Source of the DNA: UBA1359 sp035411265
GTDB lineage: Bacteria; Patescibacteriota; Patescibacteriia; Patescibacteriales; Patescibacteriaceae
Assembly: GCA_035411265.1 (NCBI GenBank)
Contig: DAONSQ010000029.1
Span: 1 to 7,655, forward strand
DNA: 7,655 nucleotides
Direction: 5' to 3'
The notes beneath the pieces were generated by a model. That model had not been told where the DNA came from and ran no database searches. It was given only the letters and a program-made list of their open reading frames with translations. Position 1 is the first letter of the stretch. Each line of letters begins with the position of its first letter. Shown one piece after another: positions 1-6,388 of the stretch. The position numbers were made by a program, and so were the translations under genes.

Positions 1-2
1 CA

Positions 3-596
3 ATGGCACCATGGGAAAAAATTATTGATACGGTTTTTCATAAATATCAAAAAATTCGTTATGAATCACAAAAAATTGATGACGATATTTCAGATATTGT
101 TGAAAATAATTTTTCAGAATTTTTTACTTTTGGTAAAGAACTTCAAGAAAATCATTATTTAAATGGTTCTTCTGGTTTTCTTGCTAAACGTCTTCCGGAA
201 GGTATCTTGGTAACATCAACTGGCTCTTATGTTGGTGATTTAGCAAAATGTAACCTATCCTTAATTAGAGATTGGAGTAGTCATGTTGTTTCGTGGAGTG
301 GAGAGAGATTGCCATCATCAGAAACGCCTTTAATTTTAGAAATTTTTGACAGATATTCAAATAATAACTTGATTATCCATGGACATTGTAGAGATATTAC
401 ATATAATCCAAAACTTATTAAATATCACAGCAGCGAATATCTAAAATATGGTCAATGGGGCGAGTTATTTAAAATTGATCAAATTCTTGATAAGTATCAA
501 TCAGGTATTATGAAGCTACATGGTGAGATCATTCTTGCTAACGATTTTAATGAAGGACTTGGTAGATATGAAAAAATGTATAAAGAAACTCTTTAA
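3..596 (+). CDS. Class II aldolase/adducin-fold protein, possibly 5'-truncated
   Basis: Probable zinc-dependent class II aldolase/adducin-fold enzyme, the fold of fuculose- and rhamnulose-phosphate aldolases and sugar-phosphate epimerases. The 197 residues contain the family landmarks in order: 'GILVTSTGSYVGDL' (67-80), 'PSSET' with the position of the catalytic Glu (E107), the zinc-binding pair in 'HGH' (H126, H128), and 'KLHGE' (H173) at the place of the third zinc histidine. All metal and acid/base positions are present, so it is probably active, but the substrate cannot be read. Residues 1-45 are a charged helical stretch that does not look like the usual short N-terminus. The ATG lies two bases from the window edge, so the gene may start upstream and this may be the C-terminal domain of a longer protein. 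It is very AT-rich (13 G/C in bases 61-120). The family call is good; the start is uncertain. Confidence 0.72.
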   Translation: MAPWEKIIDTVFHKYQKIRYESQKIDDDISDIVENNFSEFFTFGKELQENHYLNGSSGFLAKRLPEGILVTSTGSYVGDLAKCNLSLIRDWSSHVVSWSGERLPSSETPLILEIFDRYSNNNLIIHGHCRDITYNPKLIKYHSSEYLKYGQWGELFKIDQILDKYQSGIMKLHGEIILANDFNEGLGRYEKMYKETL

Positions 597-602
597 AACA
601 TG

Positions 603-629
603 AAACCTCAGCAATATGTTGGGGTTTTT
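603..629 (+). terminator. Intrinsic terminator after the aldolase-fold gene
   Basis: An 11-bp stem, AAACCTCAGCA (603-613) with TGTTGGGGTTT (617-627), includes two G·U pairs and closes a 3-nt ATA loop. A short T run ends at 629. It sits 7 nt after the stop at 596, as expected for a rho-independent terminator, although the T tract largely overlaps the 3' arm of the stem. Confidence 0.7.
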
Positions 630-684
630 AAAATATAAAAGATAAAGGTATTACACTAAAACCTTGAATGCACCTCGGCTTTTC

Positions 685-713
685 TTGATTTTATTCTTAA
701 TTTGTGCTATGAT
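685..713 (+). promoter_or_regulatory. Sigma70-type promoter with extended -10
   Basis: TTGATT (685-690) and TATGAT (708-713) are separated by exactly 17 bp, with TG at 705-706 giving an extended -10 (TGCTATGAT). The predicted transcription start is near 720, giving a leader of about 59 nt for the gene at 779. This is the best-formed -35/-10 pair in the window. Confidence 0.72.
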
Positions 714-765
714 AACTTAAATTTGTATTTGGATGGTAAATTAACAATTAAACAAATAAAAAAAG

Positions 766-774
766 AAGGAGGTG
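766..774 (+). promoter_or_regulatory. Strong Shine-Dalgarno site for the gene at 779
   Basis: AAGGAGGTG ends 4 nt before the ATG at 779, an almost full match to the anti-SD of 16S rRNA. It fixes the start codon. It is also the only clear SD in the window: the starts at 2315, 4040, 6389 and 7451 have none. Confidence 0.85.
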
Positions 775-778
775 TCTC

Positions 779-2173
779 ATGAAAAGAGCCCTGTTAATCG
801 TTTTAGTACTGATGATTATCAGTACTGTGTGGTGTCAAAATGGGACACCAACTGTGCTTTCTGCACAAATTGATGTGCCAGGAGGTGAAGCTTCTGATCT
901 TGTAGTTATAGGTAACTATGGCTATATTGCTAGTTGTGACTTTTTGACAAAATATGACTTATCTTCCAAAGAGATTCTTTGGAGCCAAGCATTTCCTGTT
1001 TCTTATGCCAATGGTAGCGGAAAAGGAATGTTTAAGACATTGGATAATCATCTCGTCGTTACCTATGACGGGATTGTGACTAAAATGTCGACTGAAGATG
1101 ACACGCTGTGGCAAGTAACTTTGCCTGGTCGTGTTGCTCTCACGCTGGATTCAGTTAGAAACAGGGTTGTCTGCTATAGTTGGACTGGATTGCTAACAGT
1201 GCTTAATCTGGATAATGGCCAAACTTTGCTACAGCAGCAAATGCCGTTTGAAGGGTTGGTTGGTAGTGCCTATCATAATGCTGTTGCAATTGGTGGCAAT
1301 GAATTTATCCTAATTGATAACACGATTTATGGGGTTAATTGGAATACTGCAGTGCTTGTTAGTAAAGTTTCGATTAATAGTGGTGTTGTTAATGTTTTTT
1401 GGCAGCACTCATTTCCTGATTTGTCTAATTGTAAAGGAGAAATTATCTCTGGTAACAGTTTTTATGTTACTGCCAGAGAGGTAAATCCACCAAACTCTAA
1501 GATGTTCTTTTTTGAAGATCTAGGCGATAGTTTTACTATCGCTGACTCTATAGATGTTGGTGGTGATGCCAATGTTTTTCTAGACAATACTAAAAATATT
1601 GGTCAAAATTTATTAACTGTTGGTGGCTTGCTGGTTGGTAGTGATCCTAATGGTGAAGATGGTCATCAAGCAGTTTTTACTATCTATGACAGTGCTGGGG
1701 AAACTCGGACATCTCAGGTTAATTCACAGACAGATTTTACTATGTATCAATGCCTGTCTATTGATGAAGATCATATTTATACCATCTTAATAGTTCAGGA
1801 TTATTGCTATGGTCCTAGAACCTTCTACTTAACTGAGTTAACTGACATTTACAACTCCGCTGTTTCGATCGATCCCGATACTCCAGTTACCCCTCAACTT
1901 AATTTAGTTTGTTACCCTACTCCAACGAGAGTTGGCAACAACGTCAATGTTCGATTCGAAAGCAAGTCCCGAGATAATGTGACTATTGAGGTCTACAATA
2001 TCAAAGGACAAAAAGTTCGCACGCTCGTTAATCAAAACTTCAGTGCTGGCCAGCACCAAACAATTTGGAATGGCAAGGCTGAAGATAATTCGCCAGTTAG
2101 TTCTGGCATGTACTTTTTTAGAATGAGATCAGGTAGCTTTACGGCAACCCGTAAAGTAATCCTGATGAAATAA
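779..2173 (+). CDS. Secreted beta-propeller-like protein with C-terminal FlgD-like/type A sorting-like domain
   Basis: Exported protein of unknown role, 464 residues. Residues 1-20 form a signal peptide: Lys-Arg, a hydrophobic core, then 'WCQ'. The W before the Cys argues against a lipobox. Residues about 40-340 contain repeated motifs of the 'kYDLsskEILW', 'MsteDDTLWQVTLPG' and 'LNLDNGQTLL' kind, which suggest a PQQ/WD-like beta-propeller. After a Pro/Thr linker (364-374), residues about 375-464 match the FlgD immunoglobulin-like / type IX type A sorting-like domain: 'YPTPTRVGNNVNVRF', 'VTIEVYNIKGQKVRTLV', 'GQHQTIWNGKAEDN', 'SSGMYFFRMRSG', ending in 'RKVILMK'. The gene has its own promoter, strong SD and terminator, so it is monocistronic. 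No type IX secretion genes are visible. The domain style resembles Cloacimonadota and related secreted proteins (from memory), so transfer or an assembly join is possible. Substrate and function are not recognisable. Confidence 0.85.
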   Translation: MKRALLIVLVLMIISTVWCQNGTPTVLSAQIDVPGGEASDLVVIGNYGYIASCDFLTKYDLSSKEILWSQAFPVSYANGSGKGMFKTLDNHLVVTYDGIVTKMSTEDDTLWQVTLPGRVALTLDSVRNRVVCYSWTGLLTVLNLDNGQTLLQQQMPFEGLVGSAYHNAVAIGGNEFILIDNTIYGVNWNTAVLVSKVSINSGVVNVFWQHSFPDLSNCKGEIISGNSFYVTAREVNPPNSKMFFFEDLGDSFTIADSIDVGGDANVFLDNTKNIGQNLLTVGGLLVGSDPNGEDGHQAVFTIYDSAGETRTSQVNSQTDFTMYQCLSIDEDHIYTILIVQDYCYGPRTFYLTELTDIYNSAVSIDPDTPVTPQLNLVCYPTPTRVGNNVNVRFESKSRDNVTIEVYNIKGQKVRTLVNQNFSAGQHQTIWNGKAEDNSPVSSGMYFFRMRSGSFTATRKVILMK

Positions 2174-2186
2174 ATCTTTCAACCTT

Positions 2187-2215
2187 GAAGGTCTCTAACG
2201 AGACCTTCTTTTTTT
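2187..2215 (+). terminator. Strong intrinsic terminator after the beta-propeller gene
   Basis: A perfect 9-bp stem, GAAGGTCTC (2187-2195) with GAGACCTTC (2200-2208), closes a TAAC tetraloop and is followed by seven T residues (2209-2215). It begins 14 nt after the stop at 2173. Confidence 0.93.
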
Positions 2216-2266
2216 ATCTATATTATTTTTTCTTTTAGTCTTTTCTTTCCTTTTTCTTTAATTTTT

Positions 2267-2275
2267 TGGTATAAT
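2267..2275 (+). promoter_or_regulatory. Extended -10 promoter for the surface-protein gene
   Basis: TGGTATAAT is a perfect extended -10 (TG at 2267-2268, TATAAT at 2270-2275). The expected -35 position (2247-2252, TTCCTT) is poor, so the TG motif probably compensates. Predicted start of transcription is near 2282, giving a leader of about 33 nt. Confidence 0.7.
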
Positions 2276-2299
2276 AACTAAAATTAGTTTCAATTATTA

Positions 2300-2314
2300 T
2301 CTTTTCTCTTTTTT
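2300..2314 (+). promoter_or_regulatory. Pyrimidine tract in place of a ribosome binding site
   Basis: Fifteen consecutive pyrimidines (TCTTTTCTCTTTTTT) abut the ATG at 2315, and no purine-rich SD is present. Shorter tracts occupy the same place before 4040 (4030-4038) and 6389 (6378-6388). That the tract has a role in initiation is inference. Confidence 0.4.
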
Positions 2315-3289
2315 ATGTCTCACAAAACCAAGCTTAGTCTTTTAGCTGTTTTTCTCATAGCGCTTAGCCTAGGCTCTTTTTGGTATTTCAACCAAGATAT
2401 ATTAGAGCCAGCTCCAGCTCAACCTTTAACTCCAGCAGTTAGTTTAGAACAGGTAAATACCAAGAATGACACTACTTCTTCAACTGAGAAAGTTGCTGAG
2501 CCAGATACTGAAATTGCGTTAGCTAGAGTTCAGGAAAAAATGGCTATTCCCCATGACGCCGAGTTTATGATCTCTGGCGGTTCACCAACTTCATCAATTC
2601 GTTTTTTTGAAGGATCCATTAAGCCACTTGATGTCCACGTTGGTGATACTCAAGATTTTAGAATTGTTGTCGCTTCAGACAATGGCATTAAAAGAGTCGT
2701 GGCTGAAATTGAAACTGATTTCGGCTATGACTATGTTGAACTTAAAAAAGACAGCGTTATTAGTATTTTAGATACTATCCCCAATCCTTACACTGTTAAT
2801 CCCAAAGATAATACTTTAAAGATTTTAAATGATACTGAACTGGCTCAAGCTAGAAATGATGAATACAAAAAAGAGTTAGCTCGCAAAAAAAGTAACCAAG
2901 CCAATGCTTCTTTAGGTCAAAGAGAAGTCTGGATTGGTTCTTGGTTAGTTAATAAGGTTCATGATAAAGTCTATCATACCAACTTCATTGCCTATGATAG
3001 TGCTGGTAATGAAGAAAAGCTAACCATGACTTGGTCGGATAAATGCGGTATTCCTCTTGTGGGAAGTTGGACTTCTGCCATTACTTATAGTGGCTGCATT
3101 ATTGATGCTGGGCAGCCGGTTGAGGGGGTGGCTAAAGGCAATGTTACACTAGCTAATAATAAAAGCTTAAATTTAGCAGCTGGTACAACTTTTTTATGGA
3201 ACCATAATTATAGTGTCATCTTTAGTGGTGGCTCTTTAGTGTTGGCCCCTGGTAAAACTTCTCAACTCAAGCAAGTCAATCATATTTAA
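2315..3289 (+). CDS. Membrane-anchored surface protein, N-terminal part (frame continues past TAA)
   Basis: N-terminal 324 residues of what looks like a larger extracellular protein of unknown role. Residues 6-25 are a signal anchor ('KLSLLAVFLIALSLGSFWYF'), followed by a Pro/Thr/Ser-rich linker (31-60). Residues about 95-240 look like an Ig-like beta-sandwich: 'FRIVVASDNGIKRVVAEI', then 'WIGSWLVNKVHDKVYHTNFIAYDSAGNEEKLTMTW', interrupted by a Lys-rich helical insert (about 165-200). Residues 260-320 ('GNVTLANNKSLNLAAGTTFLW', 'FSGGSLVLAPGKTSQLKQ') resemble a short beta-solenoid. This order is one I associate with Patescibacteria surface proteins (from memory), in which the last segment leads straight into a DxDxDG calcium loop. 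Here a TAA comes instead, and the loop begins in the same frame at the next ATG. Promoter 2267-2275 and no SD support the start. Confidence 0.75.
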   Translation: MSHKTKLSLLAVFLIALSLGSFWYFNQDILEPAPAQPLTPAVSLEQVNTKNDTTSSTEKVAEPDTEIALARVQEKMAIPHDAEFMISGGSPTSSIRFFEGSIKPLDVHVGDTQDFRIVVASDNGIKRVVAEIETDFGYDYVELKKDSVISILDTIPNPYTVNPKDNTLKILNDTELAQARNDEYKKELARKKSNQANASLGQREVWIGSWLVNKVHDKVYHTNFIAYDSAGNEEKLTMTWSDKCGIPLVGSWTSAITYSGCIIDAGQPVEGVAKGNVTLANNKSLNLAAGTTFLWNHNYSVIFSGGSLVLAPGKTSQLKQVNHI

Positions 3290-3292
3290 ATG
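3287..3292 (+). other. In-frame TAA-ATG junction splitting one protein
   Basis: TAA (3287-3289) is followed without a gap by ATG (3290-3292), and both ORFs share one frame from 2315 to 4024. A single-base change of TAT or TAC (Tyr) to TAA would explain it. The abutting stop and start could also allow reinitiation by terminating ribosomes. Confidence 0.7.
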
Positions 3293-4024
3293 CCAGACCA
3301 AGATGGTGACTTGAATGTTTTACCAACCGCCTGGAATAGCCAGACTTCAACAGCCTTAGCTGGATACACTATGCGAGATAGTTTAATAAGCGACAAAGAT
3401 TGTCTTGATACCAACGCTAATGTTCGTCCATATAATGATGTTTATTATAGTCAACCTATTCCTGGCTTAACTGGAGCAGCTGCTTGGGATTGGGATTGCA
3501 GCATCACTACTGCTGGTACCACTACTATTAGTCGATCACTTAAGGGTGATAAAGAACTTTGGTGGCCAGCCACTGGCACGACTACTGCCGATTTTTGTCC
3601 TAATGCTAATATTTATACTACAACAGCTAATTATACCTGTAATCCAAATGGCTGCGAAAATAATAATAAACCTAGTGTTTATGACGGTGGTGTTTATGAC
3701 GGTAATGTAAATCAATCTAGAATTAAAGATTCTGTTTTTAGTAAAAAATATCTTAAATTCCCTATAAGTTCTAAATTTATTAACGAAGCTAAGGCTGCTA
3801 CTTGTTCAGGTAACTGTACATCTTGTTATATGGGTAGCATAACTGGTTGTGCCTATAGAGTTCAAGTTAAATTAGAATCTAATAATGATTCAGCTTATTG
3901 TGGTGTTATTTCATATCGCCCTGCTTCTTATTTTGATAATGCTTTAAGAAGTGATAGTGGATGTGACCTTAACCCTGCTCCAGATTTTTTAACTGGTAGT
4001 TCAGCTACTATTTACTGTAGATAA
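3290..4024 (+). CDS. C-terminal part of the split surface protein; Cys-rich, calcium-loop-like
   Basis: 244 residues in the same frame as the preceding ORF and probably its C-terminal half. It opens with 'MPDQDGDLNV' (D3, D5, D7: an EF-hand/thrombospondin-3-like DxDxDG loop). 'DKDCLDTNANVRP' (35-47) and 'WDWDCS' (66-71) follow, the usual companions of such loops. The rest is Thr/Asn/Gly-rich with 12 cysteines in total, including a 'CSGNCTSC' cluster (172-179), suggesting a disulfide-bonded extracellular module. There is no signal peptide, no promoter and no SD, so as a separate gene it would make a cytoplasmic Cys-rich product, which is implausible. It is more likely the product of a nonsense mutation, readthrough, translational reinitiation or a consensus error. 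Residues 129-138 carry a doubled VYDGG/VYDGN. No enzymatic motif is recognised. Confidence 0.6.
   Translation: MPDQDGDLNVLPTAWNSQTSTALAGYTMRDSLISDKDCLDTNANVRPYNDVYYSQPIPGLTGAAAWDWDCSITTAGTTTISRSLKGDKELWWPATGTTTADFCPNANIYTTTANYTCNPNGCENNNKPSVYDGGVYDGNVNQSRIKDSVFSKKYLKFPISSKFINEAKAATCSGNCTSCYMGSITGCAYRVQVKLESNNDSAYCGVISYRPASYFDNALRSDSGCDLNPAPDFLTGSSATIYCR
3675..3704 (+). repeat. 15-bp tandem duplication in the surface-protein gene
   Basis: GTGTTTATGACGGTG (3675-3689) is followed directly by GTGTTTATGACGGTA (3690-3704): 14 of 15 bases are identical and the frame is kept. It encodes VYDGG-VYDGN and looks like a recent slippage duplication. Confidence 0.75.
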
Positions 4025-4039
4025 CCTCATCTTTCTTCA

Positions 4040-4540
4040 ATGCGCGTACCAATCCGTAAAGGTGGCAAATATACTTTTATTCAGGCTGATCCGCATTTGA
4101 CTCAAGCCAAATTTGATGAGTTTAGCCGTAAGCTGGCCTGGTTAAAGAAAATCGGCCAGCCGCGAGCGATTGTCGAGGTTCAGCGCTTGGCTGAGCTCGG
4201 TGATTTTTCTGAAAATGCGGCTTACCAGATTGCTAAAGGCAAGCTCAGGGGTATCAATCAAAAAATTTTAGATCTAGAAGATCATCTTAAAAAAGCGATC
4301 ATTATCAGCCAGCCGACAACAGCTGGCTTTGTTCGTTTGGGTTCGACCGTAACTGTTGAAATTAACGGCCGAGTCAGGATTTTTCAGATTTTAGGTTCTA
4401 GTGAAACCAATCCTAGCGGCGGAGTTATTTCGCATAGTTCACCGATTGGTGCGGCGATTATGGATAAAAGGGTTGGTGACATCGTTAAGGTTGGCTTGGC
4501 TAATGGTCAGGCTGATTGCCGGATTATTAAGATCGATTAG
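4040..4540 (+). CDS. GreA/GreB-family transcript-cleavage factor
   Basis: Probable transcription elongation factor of the GreA/GreB family, which enters the RNA polymerase secondary channel and stimulates cleavage of backtracked transcripts. At 166 residues it is close to the usual length. An N-terminal coiled coil (about 20-88) carries the tip motif 'ELGDFSENAAY' (52-62) with the two catalytic acidic residues D55 and E58. The C-terminal FKBP-like domain (about 95-166) has 'LGSTVTVE', 'ISHSSPIGAAIMDKRVGDIVKV' and an end of the 'RIIKID' type. The first 18 residues are a basic extension before 'LTQAKFDEF', as in some GreB-like and Patescibacteria members. The gene starts 15 nt after the split surface gene with no clear promoter or SD of its own, only a pyrimidine tract (4030-4038), so co-transcription is likely. 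It is more GC-rich than the genes to its left. GreA cannot be separated from GreB with certainty. Confidence 0.88.
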   Translation: MRVPIRKGGKYTFIQADPHLTQAKFDEFSRKLAWLKKIGQPRAIVEVQRLAELGDFSENAAYQIAKGKLRGINQKILDLEDHLKKAIIISQPTTAGFVRLGSTVTVEINGRVRIFQILGSSETNPSGGVISHSSPIGAAIMDKRVGDIVKVGLANGQADCRIIKID

Positions 4541-4559
4541 CTGCTACCGAGCAGTAAAT
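4536..4559. terminator. Small hairpin between convergent genes, weak terminator candidate
   Basis: CTGCT (4541-4545), loop ACCG, AGCAG (4550-4554), extended by one G·U pair and, past one mismatch, three A-T pairs (4536-4538 with 4557-4559). It nearly fills the 18-bp gap between the stop codons of the GreA-type and ABC-F genes. No good T tract follows on either strand, so its role as a bidirectional terminator is tentative. Confidence 0.35.
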
Positions 4560-6322
4560 TATTCAACAATTGCTAGCCAGTCAGCCTCGACCTGGCTAAT
4601 TTCGCTTTCCAAATTTTGTAATTCTTTGGTTTTTTCCGGCTGATAATCAAGCGGGTGAGCTGTAAAATAAGCTAGCAGTTCGCTTTGTTTGATCCGCAAT
4701 TGATTGAAGCGCTTTTCTAAGGCTGTGGCTTGTCTTTGGCGGGCTTTGGCTGCTAGATAGCTCTCTTTGGCCGCTGTCTTATTTATTGTTGCTTGGCTGG
4801 TCACTGGAGCCTCCACAGTTGGCCGTAGATGGCCATTTTCTAAATAATAAATATAGTCAGTGTAGTTATGAGGATAACGCCTGGCTTGACCGTCGCTTAG
4901 TTCAATAATGTTAGTGGCTAGGAGCTGGCTGAAAGTCCGGTCGTGACTAGTAAAAATAACAGTGCCCGGCCATTCGCAGAGTGCTTGACCCAAGGCTTCA
5001 GCGGTAGCAAAATCAAGATGGCTAGTCGGTTCGTCTAAAAGCAAGACATCAGGCCGGCTTAGGAGTAAGCCAGCTAAACATAATCGTGATTTCTCTCCAC
5101 CGCTTAAAACACTGACCGGTTTTTTTAAATCTTCATCTTTAAATAAAAAATCACCAGCCATTTTAAGAACAGCTTCAGTCTTGATATCTGGTGCCGCTAA
5201 ACGGCGCAAATAAGTGCCGACTTGTTCGTTCTGGTCAAGCATCTCGGTAGTCTGTTGAGCGTAATAGGCTTTTTTAAGATTAGGTAGCCATTGAAATTCA
5301 CCAGCTAGCGGTGGCAGTAGGCCAGCCAAAGTTTTAAGCAAGGTGGTCTTACCTTGGCCGTTATCACCCAGAATAATTGCTTTGTTACCGCAAGCGATTT
5401 CAAGGTTGATTTTGTCAACGATAAGTTTATTAGTATAGCCAATTGCCAGCTTGCTGGCATGGATAGCCCAAGTTTTGCGTTTATCTACTTTGGGAATAGC
5501 AATTCGGACAGTATTGTCAGCAGCGGCAATCGTTAGTTTTTGAGTGGAAATCTTATCGATTTGCTTGATAATTGATTGGGCTTGAGCGGCTTTAGAGGCT
5601 TTGAAACGGAAGCGGTCAACAAATTCTTGGAGATGTTCGGCTTGTTTTTCGATTTTTTGATTATAATTTTGCTGGCTTACGAGCTGCCGCTCTTTGTATT
5701 CTAAATATTCTTCAACTGGTCGGGGAAAATGAGTGCAGCTCACAGCAGTAATTTCTAGAGTTTCCTGGCAGGTGTTTTTTAGAAAATGGCGATCATGAGA
5801 AATGATAAGAAAAGCACCATTATAGGTTTTGAGGAATTTTTCCAGTAAAATCTGAGTGCTTAGATCAAGATAATTAGTTGGTTCGTCTAGTAGCAAAAGA
5901 TTGGGCTCTAGTAGTAGCATGGCGGTTAGCTTGGCGCGCATTTGCCAGCCGCCGGACAGGCTAGCAATAGCCATGTTTAGACGTTCTTCAGTTAGCTCAA
6001 AACGGCTGGCTAGGCTTTGGCAGCGCCAAGCTTCCTGATTGCTGATTCTTTGTAGAAAATCTAAAACCGTTTCCGTTGCTGTAAATTCAGATTGCTGTTC
6101 CAGGTAACCAAGGTGAGTGGTGGAGCCAATAATGACTTGGCCGCTATCGGCGGTTTCGTTGCCAGTAATAATCTTTAGCAAGGTTGATTTACCGGCACCA
6201 TTGCGGCCGATAACGCCTAGTTTTTGCTTTTCAGCTACAGCAAAACTAAGCCCGCTAAAAATTAACTGACCGCCATAACTCTTATTTAAATTTTGAACTT
6301 GTAACAAGATCGCCATATTCAT
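4559..6322 (-). CDS. ABC-F family ATPase (YheS-like)
   Basis: Cytoplasmic tandem ATPase of the ABC-F family, whose members act on the ribosome (E-site translation factors or antibiotic protection) rather than in transport; it has no membrane segments. First domain: Walker A 'GRNGAGKST' (39-47), signature 'LSGGW' (122-126), Walker B 'LLLLDEPTNYLD' (142-153), H176. The interdomain P-site linker (about 205-275) has 'FVDRFRFKASKAAQAQS', close to E. coli YheS. Second domain: 'GDNGQGKTT' (319-327), 'LSGGE' (406-410), 'LLLDEPTSHLD' (427-437), H460. A charged coiled coil closes the protein (about 515-587), as in YheS and Uup. All catalytic residues are intact. The TATAAT box lies only 4 bp before ATG1, so the mRNA is probably leaderless; M3 (start at 6316) is the alternative and gives the more family-typical N-terminus. 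A housekeeping role is more likely than resistance, but that is inference. Confidence 0.93.
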   Translation of the reverse strand: MNMAILLQVQNLNKSYGGQLIFSGLSFAVAEKQKLGVIGRNGAGKSTLLKIITGNETADSGQVIIGSTTHLGYLEQQSEFTATETVLDFLQRISNQEAWRCQSLASRFELTEERLNMAIASLSGGWQMRAKLTAMLLLEPNLLLLDEPTNYLDLSTQILLEKFLKTYNGAFLIISHDRHFLKNTCQETLEITAVSCTHFPRPVEEYLEYKERQLVSQQNYNQKIEKQAEHLQEFVDRFRFKASKAAQAQSIIKQIDKISTQKLTIAAADNTVRIAIPKVDKRKTWAIHASKLAIGYTNKLIVDKINLEIACGNKAIILGDNGQGKTTLLKTLAGLLPPLAGEFQWLPNLKKAYYAQQTTEMLDQNEQVGTYLRRLAAPDIKTEAVLKMAGDFLFKDEDLKKPVSVLSGGEKSRLCLAGLLLSRPDVLLLDEPTSHLDFATAEALGQALCEWPGTVIFTSHDRTFSQLLATNIIELSDGQARRYPHNYTDYIYYLENGHLRPTVEAPVTSQATINKTAAKESYLAAKARQRQATALEKRFNQLRIKQSELLAYFTAHPLDYQPEKTKELQNLESEISQVEADWLAIVE

Positions 6323-6326
6323 CTAT

Positions 6327-6332
6327 ATTATA
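6327..6332 (-). promoter_or_regulatory. -10 box of the leaderless ABC-F promoter
   Basis: On the minus strand TATAAT runs from 6332 to 6327, preceded by TTG. No convincing -35 is seen (AGTAGC at 17-bp spacing). The predicted transcription start, near 6320, falls on the first ATG (6322-6320) or a few bases before the second (6316-6314), so there is no room for an SD. Confidence 0.6.
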
Positions 6333-6357
6333 CAATAATCAGTTTTTTTGCTACTAT
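6329..6357 (+). promoter_or_regulatory. Promoter of the antiporter gene, overlapping the divergent ABC-F promoter
   Basis: TATACA (6329-6334) and TACTAT (6352-6357) are spaced by 17 bp, with TG at 6349-6350 making an extended -10 (TGCTACTAT). Its -35 shares four bases with the -10 of the opposite promoter (6327-6332). The predicted start near 6364 gives a 25-nt leader ending in a pyrimidine run. Confidence 0.5.
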
Positions 6358-6388
6358 TAAAGCAAGCTTTACTTTAATTTTTCTCTCT

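Noticed and set aside
645..665. AAGGT/ACCTT inverted repeat upstream of the promoter at 685
   Set aside because: Only 5 bp with an 11-nt loop and no T run; not a supportable terminator or riboswitch.
4006..4011. TACTAT as a -10 box for the GreA-type gene
   Set aside because: No TG extension and no acceptable -35 at 17 bp (GATTTT); too weak to list as a promoter.
2315..4024. Genetic code change explaining the in-frame stop
   Set aside because: The recoding known in some Patescibacteria concerns UGA, whereas this codon is TAA, and TAA also ends several normal genes here (596, 2173, 7408).
4307..4328. Perfect 7-bp inverted repeat AGCCAGC/GCTGGCT with an 8-nt loop
   Set aside because: It lies inside the GreA-type coding sequence, between the two domains, and has no T tract; probably chance.
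4401..4643. 80-codon plus-strand open frame
   Set aside because: Overlaps the GreA-type gene and the end of the ABC-F gene in other frames; no start signal and no protein-like features.
5444..5459. 7-bp inverted repeat TGCCAGC-TT-GCTGGCA
   Set aside because: Inside the ABC-F coding region with a loop of only two bases; no sign of a regulatory role.
5354..5536. 60-codon plus-strand open frame
   Set aside because: Antisense to the ABC-F gene, with no promoter or start signal.
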